From assembly GCF_015706575.1 (NCBI RefSeq), contig NW_024037054.1:1612001-1676000 (forward strand): 64,000 bases of DNA, given 5' to 3'. Of this stretch, positions 11,863 through 24,144 are shown piece after piece (position 1 is the stretch's first letter; each line of letters starts with the position of its first letter). This stretch comes from Patiria miniata (lineage: Eukaryota; Echinodermata; Asteroidea; Valvatida; Asterinidae). The notes beneath the pieces are model-generated. The model ran no database searches, was not told where the DNA came from, and saw only the letters and a list, made by a program, of their open reading frames with translations. The position numbers and the translations under genes are program-made.

Positions 11863-13228
11863 CTAGAGATTTGCGTTTGTTGTTACAAACGCAGAGTGGT
11901 CGGGCAGACAACTATTTTATGAAACACTGTTCAGTTAAGTTATGAATATTTTTTATGTAAGAACAAAGTATCAGGAAATTCAATCCTTTCCAGGACAATC
12001 AATTAAATTTCAGTAAACATTCCATGTACACATATACAAGTTATTTCTGGCTTGATAACGTCATTAGTCTAAAACAGGAAGTGAATACTGATTTAGTTCG
12101 GAGTGGATGTTCATTGTGAAGTTAAATAACATATGAAAATTTGAAAAATATATCTGTATGTATTCATAACACCGAACTTCCGGTTTGATGATGTCACAGT
12201 ATTTGGAATCAAAAGGTGAACATTGTAATGGTATCGTTATTTGGGCTAAGATATGCGACATGGATCAAATGACAGAATTAAATTTAAAATATGATCGTTG
12301 GCAAATTCTCATAAAGGTAACTTCCGGTCTGATGACATCATGAATTTGAAACCTTGCCAAGTTATCTATGGTTAATCAAAGAATATCAAGGGTTGATTTG
12401 GTAAAATTTGAACCTATGGTTTTAAAAGTAAAGAAAAGAAACAATATTTTATGTGCCGCTAGGGGGCGCCCTTTCGAATGATGATGACGTCATCACACTG
12501 TTTTTGTGTCTGGCATTCCTCACTAAACACTTTCATAATATATGTGTCTGTAGTAAAATGCTTCCGGTTTTGAGTTATATTCAGTTTTAATTGCACTTCC
12601 AGTAACACCGGAAGTAAAGGTCAAGCGGTTTTGTGTCTGGGAACACTAAATGTTTCTCACGGCATAGTCTACAACCTCACGAAAAAACGAACACGATACT
12701 CTATTTAGTTCAAAAGATGTAACGCAAACTTTTGCCCTTAAATCACTTGTAATTTATACTTGATGACGTCATGATGAGGTAACAAAATTTATAACATCTT
12801 CGTAACATGGTACAAGTTCACACAAGGTTTTGTGATCATACCGTGAACCGTTCGGAAGAAATGTTGCTTTGTTTTGATGTCAGGCTAACGTCTTCATTTT
12901 AAATTCACCTAACTTTGACCTTCCGGTAGACCCGGTAAAGGTCAAGCGAGTTCATGTACGCGACAAAAAATGTGAAGCGATTAATAGTCTATCTGATTAC
13001 AGAATACAAACATCATTGAATGTTTAATTAAGAGTTATAAGTGAAAGTATTTGGTCACTTTTTCAGATAAAATCACTTGTAATTTGACACCTGATGATGT
13101 AATCACGACGTCAGAGTAATATGCACCACTTCGGATGAGGGTCGATATATGTTACAAGTTCATACCATATACCGTTTAAGAGAAAAACCGCGGAGAAGTA
13201 ATGTCCGGGGAAAAAAAGAAAGAAAGAA
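11863..13228 (-). mobile_element. rolling-circle element H1, copy 2
   Basis: Runs from the 3' terminus (CTAG at 11863-11866 on plus; hairpin GCGTTTG/CAAACGC) to the ATGTCCGG and poly-A stretch that joins copy 3. The interior holds TGACGTCA-type octamers, CACTTCCGGT/ACCGGAAGT-like inverted pairs and AAGGTCAAG boxes, in the same order as copies 3 and 4. No open frame of note, so it is non-autonomous. Confidence 0.7.
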
Positions 13229-14420
13229 CTAGAGGTTCGCGTTTGTTGTTACAGACGCAGAGTGGTCGGGCAGGCATTTTTTTTCATTGTGAAGTTAAAT
13301 AACGTATGAAAATATGGAAAACATAAGTGCTTGCAATCATAACACCTAACTTCCGGTTTTATGACGTCACAGTATTTGGAAGCAAAAAGTGAACATGCTA
13401 ATGGATATCGTTATTTGGGCTGCGAAGGTATACGACATGGATTGAATGATATAAATTAAATTTAAAATATGGTTGTTTTCAAATTCTCATTAAAGTAACT
13501 TCCGGTCTGATAACGTCATGAATTTGAAACATTGCGAAGTTACTTGTAGCTCATGAAAGAATATCAAAGGCCGATTTAGTAAAATTTGAACAGAAGATTT
13601 TCAAATTATAGAAGCAAACACTGTTTTATGTGCCGCTAGGGGGCGCCCTTTCAAAAGGTGACGTCATCACATTGGTTTTTTTTGTCTGGCATTCATCACT
13701 AAACACTATCAAAATGATATGTGTGTAGTAAAATGTTTTCGCCGTTGAATTATATTCGGTTTTCATTGCACTTCCAGTAACACTGGAAGTGAAGGTCAAG
13801 CGGTTTTATGCCCGGGGACAAGAAATGTTTCTCATGGCATAGTCTACAAACTCACGAAAAAACGAACACGATACTCAATGCAGTTCGAAAGATATAGCGC
13901 AAACTATTTTGTAAGAATTTACCCTGAAATCACTTGTAATTTGATACTTGATGACGTCATGATGACATAACAACATTTATAACATCTTCGTAACATGGTA
14001 CCAGTTCACACTAGGTTTCTGGATCATACCGTAAACCGTTCGGAAGAAATTCTGCTTTGTTTTGATTTCAGGCTAATGTCTACATTTTGAATTCACCTAA
14101 CTTTGACCTTCCGGTAGACCCGGAAGTAAAGGTCAAGCGAGTTCACGACAAAAACTGTTTATCAATTCATGGTCTATCTGATAACAAAATACAAACACAA
14201 TTGATGATTTTGTTCAAGAGTTATAGGTGAAAGCAATTGGTCACTTTTTCAGCTAAAATTGCTTGTAATTTGACACCCGATGACGTCATCATGACGTCAG
14301 AGTAATATGCACCACTAGGGATGAGGGTAAAAATATATTGAAAGTTACAAGTTCATATCATGAACCGTTTAGGAGAAAAGCCGCGGAGAAGTATTGTCCG
14401 GAAAAAAAAAAAAAAGATTT
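13229..14420 (-). mobile_element. rolling-circle element H1, copy 3
   Basis: Head-to-tail with copy 2, joined by a GAAA-rich linker (13208-13228). Starts at CTAGAGGTTCGCG with the hairpin GCGTTTG...CAGACGC and ends GTATTGTCCGGAAAA. It includes a perfect TGACGTCA pair at 14281 and 14292. Confidence 0.7.
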
Positions 14421-14641
14421 ATCAGAACAATAACTAATTATGTATTTTTTTTCCTTACATGTAATATTTATTAAGTGTTTTTTACTGTTGTGTCATAGTT
14501 TCGTGTTTCTTATTTGTATGTACAGTTTGTAAGCATTGTCTTTTAACAATATTTGTAAATCATGTAAAACATTGTGCAATTCGGCCGCGAGGCTGCGATA
14601 TGATGTTTTTTAAATAAACCATTTAATAATAATAATAATAA
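14421..14641 (+). repeat. retroposon 3' tail ending in (AAT)n
   Basis: AT-rich sequence with GGCCGCGAGGCTGCGATATG and then TTTAAATAAACC before an (AAT) microsatellite. This looks like the 3' end of a CR1/L2-like LINE or a SINE using it. The CTAG terminus of H1 copy 4 abuts the (AAT) run directly, so H1 appears to have inserted there next to a T (minus strand). Confidence 0.5.
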
Positions 14642-16097
14642 CTAGAGGTTCGCGTTTGTTGAGTTACGAACGCAGAGTGGTCGGGCTGGCATATTTTCTT
14701 GTGTTTACAATGACTTAATCATAATTGAACTGCACAATACCCCTCCCATTACCCTGCACCCATTACCCTGTGTTTTTCACAAAGAAAATCACACAACCTG
14801 CAGTTGAACTTGTTGCTTTACCTCGACAAGACTTGTAGGCCTATCAGGAAGCGCACATCTGGTGCTGCATGGATGGCTACTCAAGCATACAACCAGTTGG
14901 GACTATTGGTAGACTTGACGAAGCCTCTAACGTCGTTGGAGTTTATGCAACATACATGTATACTAATCATATCATAAAATGGCTTTTATGGTTTTTTTCT
15001 TTTGCACGGGCATAATAAAATTCTGCACTGACTTTACGACAGAAAAGTTTGTGGCTACACGCTGTGCAAGTATTAATTTTCAGCATTCAGATATGAGAGG
15101 AAAACTGGTGAGGCGCGATTTCAATCGGTTATGGAAAGAAATCTTGTTTTCCTTTTATTTGAGGCTTATTTCTATATTTTGAATTCACCTAACTTTGACC
15201 TTCCGGCAGCCCCGGAAGGAAAGGTCAAATGACTTTGACTTCCGGATGATGATGCCATCACACTGTTTTTGTGTCTAGCATTCCCTACTAAACACTTTTA
15301 TAATATATGTGTCTGTAGTAAAATGCTTTCGCTTTCCAGCTATATTCAGTTTTTATTGCACTTCCGGTAACACCGGAAGTGAAGGTCAAGCGGTTTTGTG
15401 TCTGGGGACAAGAAATGTTCCTCACGGCATAGTCTACAACCTCACGAAAAAACGAACACGATACTCTATTTAGTTCAAAAGATATACGCAAACTATTTTG
15501 TCAAAATTTGCCCTTAAATTGCTTGTAATTTGATACCTGATGACGTCATGATGACGTAACAAGGTACAAGTTCACTCAAGGTTTTGTGATCATACCGTTA
15601 ACCGTTCGGAAGAAATGTTGCTTTGTTTTGATTTCAGGCTAACGTCTTCATTTTGAATTCATTTAACTTTGACCTTCCGGTAGACCCGGAAGTAAAGGTC
15701 AAGCAAGTTCACGTACATGACAAAAAATGTTAAGCGATTAATGGTCTATCTGATTACAGAATACAAACATCATTGAATGTTTAGTTCAAGAGTTATAAGT
15801 GAAAGTATTTGGTCACTTTTTCAGTTAAAATCACTTGTAATTTGACACCTGATGACATAATCATGACGTCAGAGTAATTATGCACCACTTCGGATGAGGG
15901 TTGATATATACTGAAAGTTACAAGTTCATACCATATACCATTTAAGAGAAAACCCGCGGAGAAGTATTGTCCGGAAAAAAAAAAAAAAAAAAAGAAAGAA
16001 AGAAAGAAAGATTAATCGCAACAAATCCAAAGAGTGGTCGGGTTGTGCCCGACCACTCAATAATAACAGAGAGTGGTCGGGTTGTGCCCGACCACTC
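14642..16097 (-). mobile_element. rolling-circle element H1, copy 4, with 5' hairpins
   Basis: The 3' end (CTAG at 14642-14645) has the same hairpin and GAGTGGTCGGGC arm as the other copies. The opposite end carries two 27-nt hairpins built from GAGTGGTCGGG (16032-16058 and 16071-16097). The arm at one end is therefore the inverted counterpart of the hairpin at the other. Only this copy retains the 5' hairpin. Confidence 0.7.
16032..16097. repeat. two identical 27-nt hairpins of element H1
   Basis: Each reads GAGTGGTCGGG, a TTGTG-type loop, and CCCGACCACTC. They are separated by 12 nt (AATAATAACAGA). They are proposed to be the duplicated 5' terminal palindrome of H1. Confidence 0.9.
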
Positions 16098-17247
16098 AAA
16101 GAAAAAAAGAAAGAAAAAAAATCATGCAATTTGCACAAAAAAATTGATGCAGAAAATTATTAGAACCATTTATACACCTCAACAAGCTTATAGCCAAAGC
16201 TCCTTTCTTTCGCAAATCAATTTTTTTTGCAGTGTGTCATAGAAACTTAGAGGACTAGGAACCAGCCTAACATTTGCTACAGCGGCGGCCATTCCCGTTG
16301 CGATAAGACAAAACAGTTACACACAATTTCTTAGGGCTATATTGGAAATTCCAGACGGTGAACATAAAATTTTCTTTGGTGGAGACATGAACATCAAAAA
16401 CTATAACTTTTGCATATAACGCATGAAGATTTTGGGGGTACATGCGTGATGAAAATGATTGGAATTTGATTAATGGTACTCACGACAGACATGATCCTTA
16501 GACTCTACTTTTGGACCATGCCCAAATGTTAAAAAAGCGGTTCGTAGAGTCCTAAGACTCAAAGTTACAAGGACTACACAGAAACATGCCCATATCTGGC
16601 CATCTCTAATTTTTCCCATCAGCCATCAGAAAGTGATGATACAGGGTGAGTCAAAAAATTACTACAAGTGAGACTTGCGCAATCCCCCTGGCATGCTGGC
16701 AGTTGTTTTTTTTATAAAGCCCAATTTTATGCCCCCAACAATATGTATTCTGGGTAAAGAAATGGAGAAAAAAATATAGTGTGTCACCTATTTACTTGAA
16801 ACTGAATGACTTGTGATTTACTTGTGATTAATTTGAAAGCATTTGAACGTAAAACATAGAAGTTATGACAAAAACACTATTTTTGACCAAAAATGGGCAA
16901 AATAATGAGGAAAAAATGTCGTCTTAACTTTGATGTGCAATTTGGGACAATGTGAACAGCCAGATTCAGATTCAGCACTATCGAATTAGTTAAGTTGACC
17001 TTATTGCAAGCTCACACCAAAAAGTTAAAACGAACCTCAACTTCCGGACCTGATACAGATTTTGGCCCATAGACAACATCACCATCGAATTCGTTGACTA
17101 CTACGAAACGACTACCAAGTACAAAAATGTACATCAAAATGTAGTCTATTGCCATAAAACTGCTGCACAGTTTTCTCCTAAACTCCGTATGGTCAGATGG
17201 TACTTCTTAAAATACGGTACTCATGTATAATGCACCCAATAGACTGA
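16098..17247. other. gene-free stretch, remnants of terminal-repeat elements
   Basis: Contains ACAGGGTGAGTCAAAAAA at 16642, the same terminus as the mariner-like elements at 41141 and 47178, but no matching second end. A weak copy of the X-family end (GACCATGCCCAAATGTTAAA) lies near 16515. Nothing else is supported. Confidence 0.45.
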
Positions 17248-20200
17248 GAGCTGGATAGTGTTTAATCAAAATTTCGGGAAGAAATCCTCAGATTGTCTTA
17301 AAGCATAGTTTCATCGACCCTGATCACAGAATAGCCAGTCTTAAGTTTCGCTAGATCAGACAAAGGCCCATTGGTGCCATGGCAAATGGGGCCAATTTTG
17401 CATTTAATCATAGAACAAGAACGAAACCAGTATCATTTGATAGTTTGGAACTTGTAGATTGTGGAAATAAAACTTAAGAATGATTTTAGATCGGACTAAT
17501 TAACTTAAGAACACCCGAAAAGCACAGAGGGTGGGCGTGGCCGCAACCCCCTACTTTTTCTTTTCGCTGATACCGTTGCAATGCAACGGTAGGAGAGAAA
17601 ATGAAACCTGTTTGTATAGATGCCTTAACACTAGTGGAATAAAAAAATACAACTTAAGAGTGGTTTTAGGTCAGATTAATTACCTTAAGAGCGGCGGGAA
17701 AAGCGCGGAGGGGGCGGGGTCTCAACCCCCCTACCACGTACATTTTGGCTCCTATCATCGCAAGGCATTTGTTAAATCCTGCCAAGTTTCTTTCACAGCT
17801 GTTCTGATGTCATGCGGTTATTCTGACACAAAATTTATGAAAATAGGGCATACCTTCGCTATAAACTTTTCAAATACCAAAAGGGGAATAGGCTTAAATG
17901 TTAACTATTCCATTATGTGTGGATGACGTACATCGGAGGGCGCATGAGAGTGCCGACTCTGATTAACTACGACAACAAAATATTTTTACAGTTGGAATTG
18001 AAACTTTACAGATGTCGATAGATGTTCGGGAATCGTTTCATTAGAGATATCAACTTCTGCTTAAAATAATAATGCGAAAGCACAGGTAGCAGGAGCTGGC
18101 GAATTAAAAATAAATTATATGGTACATATCAGTTTTCCGGTCTGAAGATTAAGATTTAATTGAATCTTAAGGGGCAGTGGGTAAAGGCTGACGGAGCTGT
18201 TAAGGCCAAATATTGTACAAAGTTTTGCACTTTGAGACTTACATGTAAGCACAAAACTCCGTGCGCTGGTTCTTCATGCTATATACATATAATGATCGGA
18301 TGTGAGAAAATATTTCATATTTGCCTTCTGGTCACTTTCGAAAGGTCAATTAACTTTGTAAACCTTGTTTATTGATATATAAAGATGTATTATTCAAACC
18401 CCACTTTTCCACGACCCATGAATCTTACGATATGAATTGTTAACATGATAATGAACTTTCAAAGGTGGGGAAAGTTCATGGATGGTGAAGTTATGGGCGT
18501 CACTGGGATTGTTTTCTAGAGGGAACAAAGCACAGCCTCCCCCCAATAAAAAATACCTGTACCTGTACTCTTCCAGCGTATTTCGATTTTTCGAGGGTGG
18601 ACAAGGACCACCCCCCCCAAAAAAAAACCCATTAAGTGACCAGTAATGACTTCGCACCTCTTTCTTTTCCATGTTCCCTTTTTTTTCTCCTTTTTTCTCT
18701 CCTTTTTTTGGGGGGGGGGGGGGGAGCTTTTCCAGTTTGGGGGAGATGCCCATGTGAGAGATCAGCAATACTCTTTGTATACCCATTTTCCAAGTACTTC
18801 AAAATGCCAACTTTTCATGTCCCAAGTCTAAATAATGAATCAGAAATTAATTTTTGACTATTGTTCTACAGGATCTCACGAATTAAGACCCAAAGACGAT
18901 ATTGTTATTTAGAGTATCTGGTCCCCATGTCCCCTGTTTTCATGCCCAGCGATGCAGGCACAATAGAGCATACATATATAAATAATAAGAAGCAAGCCAG
19001 ACAAAGTAATACAACAATGCACCAGTGAGTTTGGTAAAAGGGTTACAAAATGTGGCTGGTTATTAGTTAATTGAACTGTCCCAGGGCAACGGAAATCAGA
19101 TATGATCTCCCCACATCGGGAATTATTTTAATGGACAACGGAATATCAGTATAATACATTTGTGAAGTTTCAATACAACCTGTTGAAATGTTTTGTTGTC
19201 GTGGTCATTTAAAGTCAGTCGGCACTCTCATGCGCCCTCCGATGTACGTTATGAAACGTTGAATGGAAAAGTTAACATTTAAGCTTATAAGCTTTTGTAT
19301 GCCCTATATTTATAAACTTGGTGTCAAAATAACCGCAAAACATCAGAACAACCCACAGAGAAACTTGGTAGAATTTAATAAATGCATTGCGACAGTAGGA
19401 GCCAAAATGTACACGGAGGGGGTTGCAGCCCCGCCCCCCTCCGCGCTGTTGACGCCGCTCTGAAGTTAATAAGTCTGACCAAAAGGAACTCTTAAGTTAT
19501 ATTTTCATATTCCACAAGTGCCTTGGCATCAATAAAAATGGTTTCATTTTTCCAATTAAAATTTTGTAGTACATTTGCACAATTTCAATACAATTTGTTA
19601 GTCGGCACTGTCATGCACGCTTTCATGTGCATGTACTTTTCAATGGGAAAAGTTAACATTTAGGCCTACCTGTTTTGGTATTTGAAAATTTTGTGGCGAA
19701 GGTAGGCCCTATATTCATAAACTTGGTGTCAAAATAACCGCAAGACATCAGTACAACTATAAGAGAAACTTGGTAGAATTTAATAAATGCATTGCGACGA
19801 TATGAGCCAAAACGTACATGGTGGGGGTTGAGTCCCCGCCCCCTCCACGCTTTTTCCGCCATTCTTAAGGTAATTAGTCTGACCTTGAACCCCTCTTAAG
19901 TTGTATGTTTTTATTCCACGAGTGTTAAGGCATCAATACAAACTGGTTTCATTTTCTCCTCTCCCATTGCGTTGCAACGGTATCAGCGAAAAGGAAAAGA
20001 AGGGGGTGATGGCCACGCCCACCCTCCACGCTTTTCGGGCCGTTTTTAAGTTAATTAGTCTGATCTAAAATTATTCTTAAATTATATTTCCATAATCTAC
20101 AGGTTCCAAGCTATCAAATGATACTGGTTTCATTCTTGTTCTCAAAATTTTGATTAAATGCAAAATTGGCCCCATTTGCCATGGCACCAATGGGCCTTTG

Positions 20201-20312
20201 TCTGATCTAGCGAAACTTAAGAATGGCCATTCTGTGATCAGGGTCGATGAAACTATGCTTTAAGACAATCTGAGGATTTGTTCCCGAAATTTTGATTAAA
20301 CACTATCCAGCT
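17248..20312. repeat. giant inverted repeat (arms about 745 and 1120 bp)
   Basis: The left arm 17248-17992 pairs with the right arm 19190-20312. Landmarks in inverse order include GCTGGATAGTG, CCCATTGGTGCCATGGCAAA, GATACCGTTGC, and CATCGGAGGGCGCATGAGAG. The right arm is longer because a roughly 300-400 bp module (starting AAGTTAACATTTA, ending before the poly-T) is present twice, at about 19268 and 19640. The roughly 1.2 kb centre (17993-19189) has no recognisable protein and includes long C and G runs near 18600 and 18712. The open frames in the arms read similar peptides (KFMKIGHTFAI, KFMNIGPTFAT) only because the arms are copies. Confidence 0.8.
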
Positions 20313-20507
20313 ATCCATTTACAAACATCCTGGGTGGATTCTGTCCCAATATTTGCTAAAAAAAAAGAAAAAAAAAGGCAAAAATACGTGTTCCGCACTC
20401 AACATGTAGAAGTTACACGTTCATGAAGATCGCTTGCGATTACCTTGTGGGCATGCAATGGGTAACATCAGACGGGCCAATCACAGTTAGTCTGGTTCCC
20501 AGACCCC

Positions 20508-20675
20508 ATCATCCTTTGGACTTCACAAATGGAAAAACAGTCTAAATCACCGTGCGCTCTGACTGGGCGCCATAAAGGTGCCCATTTGAGGCGCCCAATG
20601 GGCACCTTTATGGCGCCCAGTCAGAGCGCACGGTGATTTAGACTGTTTTTCCATTTGTGAAGTCCAAAGGATGAT
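20508..20675. repeat. near-perfect 79-bp-arm hairpin
   Basis: Arms 20508-20586 and 20597-20675 read as reverse complements around a 10-nt centre, with landmarks CTTTGGACTTCACAAATGG and GTGCGCTCTGACTGGGCGCC on the left. Such identity between arms indicates recent formation or gene-conversion-like correction. It lies at the junction between the giant inverted repeat and an X-family arm. Confidence 0.9.
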
Positions 20676-21055
20676 CTAGTAATTTGGAGCCGTTTTGAGG
20701 GTGAAATCTGATGTTTTTGTTGGAAAATGTTGGTTTCTGGGCCAGTGACAGAATTGTGTTGCTCCGCATATAACCATTAGCTTGGACCCTACTATCGCCA
20801 GACCATGTCTGAATGTTAAAAAGGCGATAAGTTGGGTCCAAGTTACCCAGACTAGCCTGAAACAAGGCGTTTGTGACAAGGATGTTTCCCGAATTGAAGG
20901 TGAAATTTCTCTTTTCTTCCCAAAGGTATGTAAACCTAACCACCACCATTTGTATTTTCATTTCCCACTGAAGCCTACAGTACAGGGGCGCATAAAGCAG
21001 TTTGAAGACCGTTTTGGGGGTGAAATCCGACGATTTTGATTGGGGTTACGATTGA
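20676..21055 (+). repeat. single arm of palindromic element family X
   Basis: From AGTAATTTGGAG through GTTTTGAGGGTGAAATCTGA and ACTATCGCCAGACCATGTC to TTGGGTCCAAGTTAC it matches the right arms of X1 (ends 24183) and X2 (ends 30959). A second, weaker echo (GACCGTTTTGGGGGTGAAATC) follows at about 21008. The left partner is missing. Confidence 0.7.
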
Positions 21056-21409
21056 AAATGGTAAAAAAAATGTATTAGCAACCGCAATAGGTACTCTTAG
21101 AACTATGAGGCTCCGCGTGAGTCATAGATAAAGAACCCCGCAAAATTGTTTGCAGCACAAAACACTAATTAATTACAAAAACGTCCATCAAAACACAGAC
21201 ATTTCCCACAGAACCGCTGCACAGTTTGCCCCTTAACTACGTACTACACCTCATGACATACTCACGTAATATGCGCAGAACAAACATCGCTAGATTCTGT
21301 CCGTTTTTTTGCCAAAATGATGAAAAATATGCCTTTTCCACACTGAGCTAACCTGACATTTGAAACGTGCACGCATATGATGGATCGATGATTTTCGGTT
21401 CGGAAATAC

Positions 21410-21655
21410 TAGCTGTCTGTCCGTAAACTGGGCTTAAATTAGGCGAAGGGTCGCCTAACGTGAAAGACTTGAATAAGTTCAAGGAAACCCCCCCCCCCCA
21501 AAAAAAAAAAATTGTTGCAATAATAATGTCAATGTCAAAATGTTTTCTTTCCATTAGTTTTCTTTCCAATAATTTTGGGAATTATCTTGAACTTTTTAAG
21601 TCTCCCACGTTAGGCGACCCTTCACTAATTAGGCCAATTAACAGACACCTACAGG
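21410..21655. repeat. small inverted-repeat element around GTCGCCTAACGT
   Basis: The left arm contains GGCGAAGGGTCGCCTAACGTG and GACTTGAATAAGTTCAAG; the right arm reads CTTGAACTTTTTAAGTC and CACGTTAGGCGACCCTTC in inverse order. The outer parts (CTGTCTGTCC/ACAGACAC) also pair. About 245 bp in total. Superfamily unknown. Confidence 0.65.
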
Positions 21656-22338
21656 TAGTTTTTCCCATTTTTGTTTGCTGGGCTAAATATCACAACGTTA
21701 TTACTGTTCACATGATTTTCCATAAGGTTTTAAACAGGGTAACTGTGCCAGTAAGCAACTTGGTGAATTTGAAGCTCATATACTGAGGTTTGGCAGGACT
21801 ACTTGATAATATCTGGAGACAAGGTAAATGCGCAAAACTTGGGGGGGGGGGAAGTAGCCATTTTGGATCGTTACTATGTCCTCATAGTTATTCAGTCACT
21901 TATATGCTTAAGAAAATGTTATTGAAGTAAGAATGTGTATGTAGAATAACAAAATGAAATTTTCAAAAAATAAAAAAATAAAAGACATAGGCCTAGGCCT
22001 TCCTAAATATGGGCAAAATATATTACACGGCAGGTATTAAAGATTTATGCAAATTAGGTATATTTAGGGTCAAAATTAACTACGGCATCCACCCACATCT
22101 TGTTTGTTATGGTTCACAGAATTGATCTAGCATGGATGCCCAAAAATGCCATGAAATTATTCTTCAGAATAATCAGAGAACTTTTCCACATTTGGCTGTC
22201 CTAGACTACTACCAGACTGGGACCGTGAGTGCATAAAAACGTGCTAAATTACTACTGACGTTTTTTTACTCACCATTAGGCTAATTAATGCCCACACAAC
22301 ACATACATCAAAATGATATAGTTGCAAGGAATACAGGT

Positions 22339-22432
22339 CAACTTGTACGCGGGCCAACTCGTACGCAAGCCAACTCGTGTGCGAAATAACTCGTACGCGG
22401 GCCAACTCGTACGCGAGCCAACTCGTACGCGT
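22339..22432 (-). repeat. 16-bp minisatellite CAACTCGTACGCGGGC, about six units
   Basis: Units of CAACTCGTACGC plus four variable bases repeat from 22339 to 22432. The same unit in reverse orientation forms the array at 24651-24800. The two arrays bracket element X1. Confidence 0.85.
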
Positions 22433-23143
22433 GAGTATAGACTAGCAGCCGTAGCACAAGGGATTTTACTGAAACCGTAGTCCGAGTAACTTGGACCCAA
22501 CTTATCGCCTTTTTAAAATTCGGACATGGTCTGGCGATAGTGGGGTCCAAGCTAATCATTATATGCCGAGCGACACAATTCTGTCATTGACCCAAAAACC
22601 CAACATTGCCCCCCAAAAACATTAGATTTCACCCTCAAAACGGCCTCCAAATTACTAGATGCGCCACCTGAGGTACAAGTAGACATCGATAATTAAGATG
22701 GTTGTACTGAAGTTTACTTACGATCCGGATGAAAAGTGAAATTTCCCGTTCAATTCCGAGAGCTCCCCTCGCGACCGTGAACACGTTAAATTTCCGTTGC
22801 GTGTTTGAGTGCGATGTGGTCTTCATGCCCATTTTATGGACGGAAACCAGTTCAAGCTAGTTCCCGACTCCCTATTATCGTTCGAAATGCACTTATGTTT
22901 ACAAACGTGCTCCAGTCTATCATTATCATAATCGATGCATCGCGCGCACTCGGTACAGAATCGCACTCGGGATACGGGGACCATCGAATGAACGCTGGGC
23001 ATGAAGACCACATTGCAATTTAAACGCACATTGGAAATTTAACGTATTCACGATCGCGAGGGGAGCTCTCGGAATTGAACGGGAAATTTCACTTTTCATC
23101 TGAATCTTTTAGTAAACTTCAGTACAACCATCTTAATTATCGA

Positions 23144-23449
23144 CAAGGGCGGATCCAGGGGGGGGCCAAAGGGGGCCATGGCCCCCCCCAAAACGAAACC
23201 AATTTTTTTTTTTTAATGTGACATCGCAATAAAGGCAGGCAATGAGTATACCACCATCTTTTCCTCAAAAAAATTGGTTAAAGTGGTCAGAAATTGCCTC
23301 AGATCGCACCACAGAGCATCTAGAATCCAAAAAATTTTCGGGGCCCTAGCGGGCCCCGAACCCCACGCCGTAATTTTTTAGACCCACTTTTTGGGGGGAC
23401 CAAATTTTTTTTTGGCCCCCCCCAAAATTGTGTTCTGGATCCGCCCTTG
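23144..23449. mobile_element. hAT-type MITE nested in X1
   Basis: 306 bp with inverted ends CAAGGGCGGATCCAG and CTGGATCCGCCCTTG. It is flanked by the 8-bp duplication ATTATCGA (23136-23143 and 23450-23457). The empty site is visible in the paralogous arm at 30745, which reads uninterrupted TTAATTATCGATG. An 8-bp duplication and CA-starting inverted ends are hAT hallmarks. Poly-G and poly-C runs lie next to the ends. Confidence 0.92.
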
Positions 23450-23630
23450 ATTATCGATGTCTACTTGCACCCCAGGTGGCGTATCTAGTAATTTGGAGGC
23501 CGTTTTGAGGGTGAAATCTAATGTTTTTGTTGGGCAATGTTGGGTTTTTGGGTCAATGACAGAATTGTGTTGCTCGGCATATAATGATTAGCTTGGACCC
23601 CACTATCGCCAGACCATGTCCGAATGTTAA

Positions 23631-24144
23631 AGGGAAAATACAACATTTGCAAACATCAAAAAATAAAACTACCAAATCATTTTGAAATACCTCGCTGGAC
23701 TGTTAGTGAATGACAGTGTAAAGCATCCTGTAAAATCATGGCACCTGGTATACTGTCATTTTCAAGAAAAGTGGTAGTTTTGTATCAATTTCCAACGCTG
23801 ATCAGCCGATCAGCGTTGGAAACAACTGGCTTTTTTTCAAATACTGGCCCCAATTGACCATTGCACTTGTTTGCAATCGATTACAAACCTACGAACGGGT
23901 ACAAGCCAGCTAGACTGGTTCCCTGACCTTACAATTCCCCAATGTATGTAAACTGCTCTGTTTCTTCTTATATGGAGTCAGGGAACCAGACTACAGGAAA
24001 ATGATCGTTTTTCTTTGTTTTTATAGCATTTTCGAACCCAAAACCTCAAAAAAGTCAGTGTAACTATATTTGCTATATATTTCCAACCCCCCAATTCCAT
24101 CCATTTCTGAAAATTACAGCAAAAGCAAATGATGTATATTCCCT
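23631..24144. mobile_element. piggyBac-type MITE nested in X1
   Basis: 514 bp beginning AGGGAAAATACAACATTTGC. Its other end matches in inverse orientation at 18 of 20 positions. It is flanked by TTAA at 23627-23630 and 24145-24148; the uninterrupted X arm reads ATGTTAAAAAGGCG. TTAA target sites define piggyBac and Kolobok elements. The interior has a strong hairpin around GATCAGCCGATC (about 23790-23821). There is no transposase. Confidence 0.9.

Noticed and set aside
15926..16242. Lysine-rich small protein
   Set aside because: The frame is poly-A plus the two H1 hairpins; no independent support.
17531..19862. Conserved small protein read from both ends of the giant inverted repeat
   Set aside because: The peptides are alike because the DNA arms are copies; frames are short and interrupted, and no family was recognised.
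23790..23821. microRNA hairpin
   Set aside because: The short perfect hairpin is internal to a piggyBac-type MITE; nothing indicates Drosha/Dicer processing.
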